A DNA stretch of 12,474 nucleotides from Thermotoga sp. (GTDB taxonomy: Bacteria > Thermotogota > Thermotogae > B21-G9): positions 1 through 12,474 of the forward strand of contig QNAU01000013.1 of assembly GCA_003641545.1 (NCBI GenBank), in the 5' to 3' direction. Shown in pieces: positions 1 to 7,581 of the stretch. Position numbers and translations under genes: made by a program. The notes beneath the pieces are model-generated. The model searched no databases. It saw nothing but the letters and a program-made list of their open reading frames with translations, and was not told where the DNA came from. Within the stretch, counting starts at the first letter, position 1. Each line of letters starts with the position of its first letter.

Positions 1-3
1 AAC

Positions 4-35
4 AAAAAAACACCCCCTTTCCACAGTGGGAGGCA
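4..35 (-). terminator. Intrinsic terminator of the left-edge RNA
   Basis: Read on the minus strand, TGCCTCC (35-29) pairs with GGGGGTG (17-11), counting three G-U wobbles, around an 11-base loop. Seven T residues follow directly (10-4). The stem is GC-rich at its top and the T-tract fixes the direction as leftward. Its 5' arm starts immediately after the hairpin arm at 41-36 and overlaps the alternative pairing segment 39-33, so formation of the terminator can compete with the upstream fold. Confidence 0.6.
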
Positions 36-121
36 CGACAGTTTCCCGTCGCACCCTGTCGGTCAGAAACCATAGGTCGTGCGACCCTTAGGTCCTCTGA
101 CTCGGGAGTTTAAATTCATCC
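4..121 (-). ncRNA. Unidentified structured RNA leader or small RNA, read leftward
   Basis: On the minus strand a likely -10 box (TATACT, 133 down to 128) predicts a start near 121. The following ~115 bases contain several perfect inverted repeats. The first is GTCAGA (101-96) with TCTGAC (67-62), enclosing a GGTC-GCAC-GACC hairpin (86-75). The second is CGACAG (61-56) with CTGTCG (41-36). The loop of the second hairpin carries GTGCGAC (54-48), an exact complement of GTCGCAC (85-79) in the first hairpin, so a kissing or pseudoknot contact is possible. Alternatively GCACGAC (82-76) can pair with GTCGTGC (39-33), breaking both hairpins and the terminator arm. TCCCG (107-103) can also pair with CGGGA (48-44). 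The element ends in an intrinsic terminator. Competing helices ahead of a terminator suggest a riboswitch or attenuator for a gene beyond the left edge; a free-standing small RNA is the alternative. I could not match it to a known class. No convincing -35 box is visible. Confidence 0.55.
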
Positions 122-127
122 TGGAAA

Positions 128-133
128 AGTATA
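128..133 (-). promoter_or_regulatory. Candidate -10 box for the left-edge RNA
   Basis: The minus strand reads TATACT, five of six matches to TATAAT, placed so that transcription would begin near 121, just ahead of the first structured segment. The hexamer 17 bases upstream (CTTCCT, 156-151) is a poor -35 match. The surrounding 110-180 stretch is AT-rich, as expected of a promoter. The call rests on the -10 match and position only. Confidence 0.35.
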
Positions 134-209
134 TCACATACGTAGGATAAAGGAAGAAGTAAACAGAATTTTTAAAAACAGATGGAATGAAAAGAGGTGT
201 GGAAAAGGA

Positions 210-1502
210 ATGGGAAAGATCTTCAGGGGGTTCATCGATCCATCTGAATCTCGAAGATTGAAAGTCATCGAATTCTCCATATCACCCGAGACCAGCCGTG
301 TCGAGGTCAGATTCGATTACTCTCCAATCTCACTTGGGGGGATCTTGAACCATGTAGATCTTCTCCTCTACGATTCGATGGGTAGATTCGTTGGAAGATG
401 TGATAAGAATTTGAAAAGGATTGAGATAAGCCAGAGCCCTTCGAATGGTGCCAGATCCATCTTTCCATTACCTGGAAAGTGGAAGGCGGTGTTGGAAATA
501 CATGAAGCATCTTCCAAGATCGATTACGAACTGGAGATAAAAAGTTCTGGGGATGAAAGATACACATGGAAGATGGGAGAACTGCACTCCCACTCGATCC
601 ACAGCGATGGGATCTTCACCGTGACTGAACTCGGGGAATATTTCAAAGAAGAGATGGGATTCGATTTTTTCTTCCTGACGGATCACAGCAACATATCCGG
701 TTGGGAGGAATTGATCGATTTGGATGGTATCGTGGGATTCCCGGGGCAGGAAATAAACACCTTGTATGGACACATGTTGGTTCTCGGGTGCAGGAATTTC
801 ATCGACTGGAAGGACGAGATGATGAATGAGGTTGAATGCGAAAAGATCCGAAAGTTCGTGAAAATCGGTGAGGGAATAGTTGGGATCGCTCACCCCTTCT
901 TGATGGAAGACCCAACCTGCATGAATTGCGAATGGAAATACAGTGATGATCCGTTCAGTCTGGATTTCGTGGAAGTATGGACGTACCTTCCTCGAGAATA
1001 TGAACACGTCAACGAGCGTTTCACATACGAATGGATAAAGTATCTCAGATCGGGTGGGAAAGTTGTTGGAACAGTCGGAGGTGATTTCCACAAGCCGGAG
1101 AAAGACTATCCAAACTTCCTGAAAACCATTGTGTGTGTCAGAAGGTTGATTCTAAGTGAAGTTTTACACTCCATAAAGAATGGAAAGGTTATTCTAAGTA
1201 GGGGCGGAATGGTGGAGCTCACGATCGATGGACACGATATCGGTGATACCGTCGAATTCGAAAATGAAGATGATCTGAATCTGAACCTCAGAATATGGAA
1301 TATCCAGGAGGATTACGAGCTCTTCCTGCTGACGAAAAAGAACACCCTGAAGATCGGTAGAAACCTTGCGGAATTTGAATGTAGGTTGAAAGATATCGAT
1401 CTTACGAATGATGATTTTGTTCTTCTGTGGATCAAAGATCCGAATGGGAGAACACTACTCATAACCAACCCGATCTTTCTCAGAAGAAGGATGAATCCTT
1501 GA
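210..1502 (+). CDS. CehA/McbA family PHP-domain metallohydrolase
   Basis: A 430-residue protein with a PHP-type metal-dependent hydrolase core. Visible metal-ligand motifs in order are HSH (126-128) followed by HSDG (131-134), TDHS (157-160), Glu181 with GHM (187-189), AHP (227-229) and GDFH (291-294). This matches the CehA/McbA group, named for carbaryl hydrolase and a microcin-locus protein; other PHP proteins are phosphoesterases. About 120 N-terminal residues and 100 C-terminal residues flank the core and look beta-rich, which is usual for larger members. No signal peptide is evident, so a cytoplasmic location is likely. The ATG is preceded by GAGGTG (194-199), ten bases away, and by a purine-rich AAAAGGA. 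It is the only long rightward gene here and converges on the transporter operon with a 17-base gap. The substrate is unknown; a phosphoester or another ester linked to the imported sugar is a guess from the neighbourhood. Confidence 0.85.
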   Translation: MGKIFRGFIDPSESRRLKVIEFSISPETSRVEVRFDYSPISLGGILNHVDLLLYDSMGRFVGRCDKNLKRIEISQSPSNGARSIFPLPGKWKAVLEIHEASSKIDYELEIKSSGDERYTWKMGELHSHSIHSDGIFTVTELGEYFKEEMGFDFFFLTDHSNISGWEELIDLDGIVGFPGQEINTLYGHMLVLGCRNFIDWKDEMMNEVECEKIRKFVKIGEGIVGIAHPFLMEDPTCMNCEWKYSDDPFSLDFVEVWTYLPREYEHVNERFTYEWIKYLRSGGKVVGTVGGDFHKPEKDYPNFLKTIVCVRRLILSEVLHSIKNGKVILSRGGMVELTIDGHDIGDTVEFENEDDLNLNLRIWNIQEDYELFLLTKKNTLKIGRNLAEFECRLKDIDLTNDDFVLLWIKDPNGRTLLITNPIFLRRRMNP

Positions 1503-1519
1503 ATCGTTCGTTCGAATCC

Positions 1520-2311
1520 TCAAACCTTGTATCCCTTCTGCACCTTCGATCCTATGTAAACTATTATCATGAAAGCGGTTAAGGATACGTATACAAGTAT
1601 GGCTGTTATTGCACTCGCTATCCTGAAATTGTTTCTCATTTCCTGAAACAGTATCAACGGTAGAGTTTGCGAACCGAAGCCCGCAACCATGCTGGTCACC
1701 TCAAATTCTCCGAAAGATATGGCGAAAACGAGTAGGGAACCTGACAGTATACCTGGAATTATGTTCGGTATTATCACATATCTCATCCTCTGCCATAGAT
1801 TCGCACCAAGGCTCGATGCCGCTTCGGAGAGTGTCCTTTCATCGATGGTTTTCAAGGATGCGTAAACGTTTCTGAACATGAATGGAAGTCCTAAGAGGGC
1901 ATGGGCGATTATAACTGCGGTCGTGGTTCCAGATATAGCCAGAGGAGGGGATGTGAAAGCTTGAAGAAGTCCCAATCCAACGATCAGTGGAGGAAAGATC
2001 AGAGGAAGAATCTTGAAGGTATCCTCGAGGAATATCGCCAGTTTTCCCCTGAGCCTGTTGACAGCATACGCTGCCGGAACGGTTAAAACAATGTTCAACA
2101 ACGTCGCAGAACTCGCAACGAACAACGACAGGATCAGGGATGGCTGATAATTCGGATTCGAGAATATTATCTTGTACCAATCGAGGGTAAATCCCTTAGG
2201 GATTAGCCCAGTCCAAGCTTCACTGAAGGAATATATTATTGGCATCATTATTGGAACGATAACGTAGAGAACAGCCAACCAGAATATTATCTTCAAAATC
2301 TTCTCCCTCAT
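1520..2311 (-). CDS. ABC transporter permease, PotC/AfuB/ThiP-type (second importer)
   Basis: A 263-residue inner-membrane protein with about six hydrophobic segments and the cytoplasmic EAA loop that contacts the ATPase (residues 163-182, beginning EAASSLGA). Together with the preceding gene it should form the channel of an importer that works with the AfuA-like binding protein encoded further upstream. Its ATG overlaps the stop of the previous permease by four bases (ATGA), implying translational coupling; GAGGAT lies just ahead. It is the last gene of the operon and converges on the PHP hydrolase gene. No clear terminator is visible in the 17-base gap. The family includes iron, thiamine, polyamine, phosphonate and sugar-phosphate importers, so sequence alone does not set the substrate. 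Confidence 0.9.
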   Translation of the reverse strand: MREKILKIIFWLAVLYVIVPIMMPIIYSFSEAWTGLIPKGFTLDWYKIIFSNPNYQPSLILSLFVASSATLLNIVLTVPAAYAVNRLRGKLAIFLEDTFKILPLIFPPLIVGLGLLQAFTSPPLAISGTTTAVIIAHALLGLPFMFRNVYASLKTIDERTLSEAASSLGANLWQRMRYVIIPNIIPGILSGSLLVFAISFGEFEVTSMVAGFGSQTLPLILFQEMRNNFRIASAITAILVYVSLTAFMIIVYIGSKVQKGYKV

Positions 2312-3135
2312 TCTTTTATCCTCAGCCTCCTTTCGAGCGTATTCAGAACCAGAAGGATCGTCGCGGTTGTTACACCGAGAAGGAGTGCAAGAGCATCGGC
2401 TTGAGGTATGTTGTAATTGCTCTCAGAAACATGGGAATAGATCTGTATGGACAGTAGGTTCTTAGCCATTCCCGTGAGTGCGAGGGCTGTTCCGAAAGCT
2501 CCCATCATACCGGCGAATACTATCGAAGTTGCTGCGAGAAAAGAAGGAGCCAAAACCGGTATTATCACATATCTCCAGACTTGAAAGATGTTCGCCCCAA
2601 GGTTCCTCGCAGCTTCCACGAGACTTGTGTTCAGATTTCTGAAAGCTGCGATCATCGTGAGACTGAATAATGGGATGTTGAAGAAGGCATACGTTATGGC
2701 GAGTCCGGTCCAGGAATAAAGATCGAAGTGAAACAGTTTCAGGAAATCCCTGAATATTATGTTGAATATTCCATTCCTTCCAAGAAGTACTATGAATGCG
2801 AATGCAACGACCAGGCCGGATAAGGTCATCGGTATGGAGAAGAGAGAGGATATTATGCCTCTCTTTCTGTCATCGAATTTCGTCGATATCCAGCCTATGA
2901 TGGAACCGAAGATCGCTGCTATACCGGTTGAAAGAGATGAAAACATCAGGCTGTTTCTCCACGCATTTGTGAAAGCCCATTTTTCAAAGAGGTTCTTCAC
3001 ATATCTCAACGTGAACCTGCCCGTGAAATCATCCATGAATGCGTGGATGATAATATAAATGTATGGATAAATTATGAACATCAGCAGAAAAACCACCATG
3101 GGTGAGAGAAAAAGGATCAAATGGATTCTCTTCAT
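2308..3135 (-). CDS. ABC transporter permease, PotB/AfuB-type (second importer)
   Basis: A 275-residue multi-spanning membrane protein. Its N-terminal hydrophobic segment (about residues 7-30) is followed by a periplasmic stretch and further helices. The EAA loop lies at about 174-193 and begins EAARNLGANI, closely resembling that of the partner permease (EAASSLGANL). Such paired, similar permeases are typical of the Pot/Fbp/Afu class and differ from the MalF/MalG pair in the same operon. The start is ATG, with AGGAGGGT about seven bases ahead. It is separated from the upstream binding-protein gene by 67 bases that hold a strong stem-loop, which may set its expression below that of the binding protein. 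Confidence 0.9.
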   Translation of the reverse strand: MKRIHLILFLSPMVVFLLMFIIYPYIYIIIHAFMDDFTGRFTLRYVKNLFEKWAFTNAWRNSLMFSSLSTGIAAIFGSIIGWISTKFDDRKRGIISSLFSIPMTLSGLVVAFAFIVLLGRNGIFNIIFRDFLKLFHFDLYSWTGLAITYAFFNIPLFSLTMIAAFRNLNTSLVEAARNLGANIFQVWRYVIIPVLAPSFLAATSIVFAGMMGAFGTALALTGMAKNLLSIQIYSHVSESNYNIPQADALALLLGVTTATILLVLNTLERRLRIKE

Positions 3136-3171
3136 CTTTTACCCTCCTGAATCAGATCGTATCGAGATCGA

Positions 3172-3194
3172 AGGGGTGGGTTTTTCCCACCCCT
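3172..3194 (-). other. Intercistronic stem-loop between binding protein and permease genes
   Basis: In the transcript AGGGGTGGG (3194 side) and CCCACCCCT (3172 side) form a perfect 9-bp stem around a five-A loop. It lies just after the stop codon of the AfuA-like binding protein and before the ribosome binding site of the next permease. No T-run follows on the minus strand, so full termination is unlikely. By analogy with malE-malF type operons it probably protects the 3' end of the upstream message or causes partial attenuation, keeping binding protein in excess over permease. Confidence 0.75.
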
Positions 3195-3202
3195 ACTTTT
3201 CA

Positions 3203-4285
3203 TCATCTCGATCCTATAACCTGAGAGTAGTATTCCTGAAGCTTCGGAGTTACTTCTCTGTCTTTCACGTAATCCACGAACACCGCACTCTTGTAAGCTT
3301 CCGCAGGTGGGAACTTGTCCTTGACTTCCTCTGGAAGTTCGATACCTTGAACCATGGGTGAAACGAACCCTTTTGCGTAGAGTTTCTGACCATAGCTCAA
3401 CAGATACTCCATGAACAATCTTGCGGTGTATGGATGTGGAGCGTTTTTGGCTATTATGACTCCTCCACCGCTCGATATGGTTCCGTCCTCTGGGATTACT
3501 ATCACCGAATTTATATGTGGGTTGTCGTATTTCCACTTTAGCAGATTGTAATCAAAGTTTATGACTATTCCAGCTTCCCCTCTTTCCCACTTCGAGACTG
3601 AAACCTTTGGATCAACGGAGAGGATCAACCCCATATCATGGAGTTCCTTCAAAAAATCTATCGCTGCCTTGTAGTTGTAAGGATCTCCGGTGAGAGCGTA
3701 TGCTATAGCCTCTATCGTGTTCACACCTGTTCCCGTCGCCCTCGGATCGAGGTATATTATCAGGTTCTTGTATTTCGGATTCTTCAGATCTTTCCATCTT
3801 CTCGGGATTTCCTTAACTATATCCGTATTGACCAAAAATCCGAGCGTTCCTCTGTAAACTGCCTGCCACACACTTCCAGTGTTTGAATCCTGTCCCCTCT
3901 GATTTGGAGGTAATTTTTCCCAATTCACCGGTTTGTAGGCGGCGGTCAATCCCCTTCTTGCAAGTTCCATGGCGAGGGAAGGTTTGAGATCCGCTATATC
4001 GTTCTTTCTGGCTCTCTCCTGCGTCATCCTTGCCAGAACGACGGAACTTCCCATATCTATATCTCTGTGTTTTATCCCGAAGAATTCCTCGAACTTCTTG
4101 AAGATCTCCCCGTAATTTGCCCAAACATCCGGCATTCCGTATGAATAGATCCAGCCTCCCTCCTTCTTAGCTTTCTCCCACAGTTCTCTGATGTACTGGG
4201 TGTCAAGCTCCGGTGGAAGCTTCACCGCTTCAGCCACAAAAACCAGCAGAACAACGAGTAACGAAATCCACACGAACTTTCTCAC
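3203..4285 (-). CDS. AfuA/FbpA/ThiB-type periplasmic substrate-binding protein
   Basis: A 360-residue secreted binding protein. The chosen start is GTG at 4285, because GGGAGGTGG lies about five bases ahead and the product then opens with a classic signal peptide: MRK, a hydrophobic core, then AEA before the mature part at about residue 21. An ATG 48 bases further upstream would add a charged, implausible tail and overlap the ATPase gene. No lipobox cysteine is visible. The mature part resembles iron(III)/thiamine/aminoethylphosphonate/sugar-phosphate binding proteins (for example the GTLGFLVNTD stretch and the late GGGVIIAKNAPHPYTARLF stretch). It should deliver ligand to the two permeases encoded next. 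The ligand cannot be assigned. Of the characterised relatives, AfuA-type sugar-phosphate binding fits the carbohydrate context best, but that is inference. Confidence 0.88.
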   Translation of the reverse strand: MRKFVWISLLVVLLVFVAEAVKLPPELDTQYIRELWEKAKKEGGWIYSYGMPDVWANYGEIFKKFEEFFGIKHRDIDMGSSVVLARMTQERARKNDIADLKPSLAMELARRGLTAAYKPVNWEKLPPNQRGQDSNTGSVWQAVYRGTLGFLVNTDIVKEIPRRWKDLKNPKYKNLIIYLDPRATGTGVNTIEAIAYALTGDPYNYKAAIDFLKELHDMGLILSVDPKVSVSKWERGEAGIVINFDYNLLKWKYDNPHINSVIVIPEDGTISSGGGVIIAKNAPHPYTARLFMEYLLSYGQKLYAKGFVSPMVQGIELPEEVKDKFPPAEAYKSAVFVDYVKDREVTPKLQEYYSQVIGSR

Positions 4286-4301
4286 GAAAACCACCTCCCG
4301 C

Positions 4302-5372
4302 TCACTGTATGTTCTGTTCTTTTGGAAAAACAAGAGGAAAATCTGGTGAGAAATACACGATCACCTCATCTCCCTCTTTGAACCCCCAGAAATCCTCGGA
4401 TGGCATCTCCACCAGAATCTCTTCCTCCTTGATCATCACATGCACTCTAACGACGGAACCCAAGAATGTGACGAGTGAAACTCTTCCCTTCATCACGTTG
4501 CTTCCATCAGGAACATTCTCTTCATCTTTTACCATCTTCAAATGTGTAGGTCTTAAAACCATCAGAGCCTTACCATTTTTCACCTTCGATTTTCTCACCT
4601 CGAATCTTTCATCTTTCCAGATGAAGATCTTTCCATCGAGCATCTCACCTTCGAGAAAACTGCTCGTTCCGACGAAATGAGCAACGAATGGATTGATTGG
4701 ATCATCGTATATCTGTCGTGGTGATCCTATCTGCTGGATAACACCGTCCTTCATCACCACTATCCTGTCACTCATGGTGAGTGCTTCCTCCTGATCGTGT
4801 GTTACGAACAGCGTCGTTATTCCGAGCTTCATCTGAAGTTTCCTTATCTCACCCCTGAGTTGCTGTCTGACCTTGGCATCGAGTGCGGAGAGAGGTTCAT
4901 CCAACAGAAGTATCTTGGGATTCTTAGCCAAAGCTCGCGCCAGTGCAACTCTCTGCATCTGTCCACCGGAAAGTTGGTGTGGATACCTATTTTCAAGTCC
5001 TGAAAGTTGGACGAGTTCGAGAAGTTCCCCGACCCTCTTCTTGATCTTATCCTGGGGTTCCTTTCTTATCATCATGGAAAACGCGATGTTCTGCGCAACC
5101 GTCATATTTGGGAACAGGGCGTAGTTTTGAAAGACCATCCCAACGTCCCTCTTTTCCGGTGGTATATCGTTCGAGAGTTTTCCGAATATGTATATCTCGC
5201 CTTTATCCGCCTTTTCAAAACCGGCAACCGTTCTCAGAACGGTCGTTTTTCCACATCCGGAAGGTCCCAGGAGAGTGACGAATTCACCTTCCTCCATTTC
5301 GAGGGTAAAACCCACAACTGCTCTAACGTTTCCAAAGCTCTTGTGCAGATCTTTCACAACCAAAGCTTTCAT
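4302..5372 (-). CDS. ABC transporter ATP-binding protein (PotA/FbpC/MalK-like), the only ATPase in the operon
   Basis: A 356-residue ATPase with a complete motif set: Walker A GPSGCGKT (36-43), Q-loop Gln82, signature LSGGQ (134-138), Walker B ILLLDE (154-159) and the switch His192 in FVTHD. A TOBE-like C-terminal region runs from about 235 to 345 and probably has a regulatory or ligand-sensing role. The start is taken as ATG at 5372, where the protein aligns with the family's usual opening (MKALVVKDLHKSFG) and GGGGTGATC provides a ribosome binding site. A longer in-frame reading would begin inside the upstream permease gene. The gap to that permease is four bases. Length and style place it in the large-ATPase group used by both CUT1 sugar importers and Pot/Fbp importers, so it could energise both permease pairs here. 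Confidence 0.93.
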   Translation of the reverse strand: MKALVVKDLHKSFGNVRAVVGFTLEMEEGEFVTLLGPSGCGKTTVLRTVAGFEKADKGEIYIFGKLSNDIPPEKRDVGMVFQNYALFPNMTVAQNIAFSMMIRKEPQDKIKKRVGELLELVQLSGLENRYPHQLSGGQMQRVALARALAKNPKILLLDEPLSALDAKVRQQLRGEIRKLQMKLGITTLFVTHDQEEALTMSDRIVVMKDGVIQQIGSPRQIYDDPINPFVAHFVGTSSFLEGEMLDGKIFIWKDERFEVRKSKVKNGKALMVLRPTHLKMVKDEENVPDGSNVMKGRVSLVTFLGSVVRVHVMIKEEEILVEMPSEDFWGFKEGDEVIVYFSPDFPLVFPKEQNIQ

Positions 5373-5376
5373 GAGA

Positions 5377-6261
5377 TCACCCCACAACCTTTCTCTCAGA
5401 AGTGATGATTTTGAACATGAATACAACGAGTAGGAGAACGACTCCCAAAAGAACGTAGGAGGTCGCGGCTGCCTCCGCAAGGTTCAAACCCATGAATGTT
5501 TTCCTGTAAATGAAATAACTTAAAACGTCGGTGCTGACCCCAGGACCTCCCCTCGTGAGAACGTATATCAAGTCGTATGTTCTGAAGGCGAATATCGTCC
5601 TTATAACAACTGCAGCCAGTATCACCGGTTTCATGAGAGGAATGGTTATGTAAAACAACTTTTGAAATTCACTTGCACCATCTATAGTTGCAGCTTCGAA
5701 TGGTTCCTTGGGAAGTGATACCAATCCCGCGAGCAGTAGAAGTATCATGAACGAAATCTGCTGCCACACATCCACCATGAGAACACTCCAGAAAGCCATT
5801 GTGGGATCACCGAGCCAATTTATTGGTTCAATACCAATCAATCCAAGGAAGTAGTTGAGGACTCCAAGATCTGGATGCAATAACATTTTCCATATCAAAC
5901 CTACTGCAACGGGACTCATGACCATGGGCATGGTTAAAATTGTGTAGTAAACTCCCTTGAATCTTATGTCTCTGTTCAACATGAGTGCGACTATAAAACC
6001 CAATGTGAACTCTATCGAGACCACCAGAACCACGAATTTCAGAGTCACCCAAAGAGAGTTCCAAAAATAAGGATCGCTGAAGGCATTCATGTAATTTTCA
6101 AAGCCCAAAAATACACTGAAAGATGGATTTATGAAGGTATAGGCAAAAAAGCTGACTGACAAGGAGAAACCCAGCGGGACGGCTATCACCGCCCCGAGGG
6201 TTATGAGTGAAGGAAGTGCAAAAACCCATCCCGTCAGTCTTTCTCTTCTTCTGAGAGACAT
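5377..6261 (-). CDS. CUT1 sugar ABC permease, MalF/UgpA-like
   Basis: A 294-residue membrane protein of the carbohydrate uptake (CUT1) class. It has an early hydrophobic segment (about 11-40), further helices, and the EAA loop at about 189-208 (EAATIDGASEFQKL). The later TRGGPG motif followed by a Thr-Asp (237-245) is a hallmark of MalF/UgpA-type permeases. It should pair with the MalG-like permease located on the far side of the binding-protein gene. The ATG is preceded by GGGGAGG four bases away. Its stop codon lies four bases before the ATPase start, so the two are probably translationally coupled. Confidence 0.93.
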   Translation of the reverse strand: MSLRRRERLTGWVFALPSLITLGAVIAVPLGFSLSVSFFAYTFINPSFSVFLGFENYMNAFSDPYFWNSLWVTLKFVVLVVSIEFTLGFIVALMLNRDIRFKGVYYTILTMPMVMSPVAVGLIWKMLLHPDLGVLNYFLGLIGIEPINWLGDPTMAFWSVLMVDVWQQISFMILLLLAGLVSLPKEPFEAATIDGASEFQKLFYITIPLMKPVILAAVVIRTIFAFRTYDLIYVLTRGGPGVSTDVLSYFIYRKTFMGLNLAEAAATSYVLLGVVLLLVVFMFKIITSERKVVG

Positions 6262-6287
6262 CGTTCCTCCCCGATGATTTTCAAGAG

Positions 6288-7562
6288 TTATTTCTGAAGC
6301 CCTGCCATCTTCGCCAATTTGTTCAACTCTTTCGCGGCGTCGTCGAGTGCTTTCTTAACGGATTTCTTCCCCGTTGCGGCGAGTGAAAGTTCCCTACCCA
6401 CAACTTCTATCATCTGTGTGGAATACTGGAATTCGGGAACAGGCTTCGCATACATCACGAGCCACATGACCTTTGGATACCACGGATACTTCTTGACCAC
6501 ATCCTCATCGGTGAAGATGTCGAATCTCGTCGGTGCTCCTCCCATCAGTGCCCTCTTCTTGGCTATTTCGAATGATTCGACCCACTTTATGAATTCCCAT
6601 GCCTCCTCTTTGTGTTGAGAATTCTTGGGAATTGCCCAGCCCCAACCTCCGTTCAGTCCTATTCCTCCCGGCATCGGTGCCAATCCAACCTTTCCAGCAA
6701 CTTTGGATTTGCTCGGATCGTTGAGTTGGGCGAGCATCCAATTGTATGTGATCATGCTGAAAGCTTTTCCCTGGCTCATGACTCTGAAAGCATCGTCGAG
6801 ATTGAAGGAAAGTGCACCTGGAGGTGCCGCATTCTTGAGGGCTCTTATGTAAAGTTCCGCCGATTTCACACCGGCTTCATCGTTCACCCTGGCTCTCCAT
6901 TTCTCATCGTAGTAATCCCCACCCAAGGAGAAGAGATAGTTTGACCATTCCATGACTATTGGATCTCCTCTTTGTGCCTGCATCGCGGATCCGTATATCT
7001 TCTGACCGTATTTTTCTGATGCATATTTCTGCATGAATTCTGCAAGTTTGACGTATTCTTCAACACTCGTCGGTATCCTCATGTCGTAACCGTAGAGCTC
7101 CTTCCACTTGGCTCTCAAATCTGGATCGTTCATGAGATCCGTTCTGTATATCAATCCCATCGCGTAGTTGTACATGGGTATCATGTAGAGTCTGCCGTTG
7201 TAATAGCCAACCATCTTCAGCATCGATGGGAGGTAAACCGATATGTCGAACTTATCCCTCTCAACATATTTTTCAAGTGGTTCGAGCCATCCAGCTGCTG
7301 GAAATTCTCCAGCCCAGTAGTTGTCCACCTCGAGAAGGTCGTATTGACAGTTCGGGCTCATCAACTGTGGAACGAGTTTCGCGTGCATATCGCAATATTG
7401 GACGATCTCGAATTCAACCTTTATTCCCGTCTTTTTCTCGAAATCTGGAAGAAGTTCTTTTATTATGTGAGTCTCCGGCACATCTTCCATTAGAACATGC
7501 AGGGTGACACCGGCATAGAGCGCCGTGGAAAGAATCAGAATCGCAAGAACAAGATACCTCAT
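6288..7562 (-). CDS. CUT1 sugar-binding protein (SBP family 1)
   Basis: A 424-residue extracytoplasmic binding protein with a signal peptide (MRYLVLAILILSTALYAG; cleavage probably after ALYA). There is no lipobox cysteine. Features typical of the family include the ligand-facing DLLEVDNYW stretch, the MYNYAMGLIYRTDL hinge-type segment and the late GGWGWAIPKNS stretch ahead of an EEAWEFIKW helix. Many Trp and Tyr residues fit stacking against sugar rings. The start is ATG at 7562, with GGAGGTGA five bases ahead; an in-frame GTG nine bases earlier sits inside that ribosome binding site and is unlikely to be used. It is flanked by MalG-like and MalF-like permeases. The sugar is not identifiable from sequence. 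Confidence 0.93.
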   Translation of the reverse strand: MRYLVLAILILSTALYAGVTLHVLMEDVPETHIIKELLPDFEKKTGIKVEFEIVQYCDMHAKLVPQLMSPNCQYDLLEVDNYWAGEFPAAGWLEPLEKYVERDKFDISVYLPSMLKMVGYYNGRLYMIPMYNYAMGLIYRTDLMNDPDLRAKWKELYGYDMRIPTSVEEYVKLAEFMQKYASEKYGQKIYGSAMQAQRGDPIVMEWSNYLFSLGGDYYDEKWRARVNDEAGVKSAELYIRALKNAAPPGALSFNLDDAFRVMSQGKAFSMITYNWMLAQLNDPSKSKVAGKVGLAPMPGGIGLNGGWGWAIPKNSQHKEEAWEFIKWVESFEIAKKRALMGGAPTRFDIFTDEDVVKKYPWYPKVMWLVMYAKPVPEFQYSTQMIEVVGRELSLAATGKKSVKKALDDAAKELNKLAKMAGLQK

Positions 7563-7581
7563 GCCCTTCACCTCCTCACCA

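Noticed and set aside
91..101. Resemblance of GTCAGAGGACC (minus strand) to the B12 box of cobalamin riboswitches
   Set aside because: The match is partial, it sits at the 5' rather than the 3' part of the fold, and the other conserved cobalamin segments are missing.
1..120. The structured element as a rightward leader of the PHP gene
   Set aside because: The T-tract after the GC-rich stem exists only when read leftward, and the best -10 box also points leftward. The helices themselves would form on either strand, so this is not fully excluded.
1487..1500. AAGGATGAATCCTT dyad at the end of the PHP gene as a terminator
   Set aside because: The loop would be only two bases and no T-run follows on either strand. 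No convincing terminator is visible between the two convergent genes.
5373..5480. In-frame N-terminal extension of the ATPase to 5480
   Set aside because: It lies inside the MalF-like permease gene, is unlike ATPase N-termini, and a good ATG with a ribosome binding site exists at 5372.
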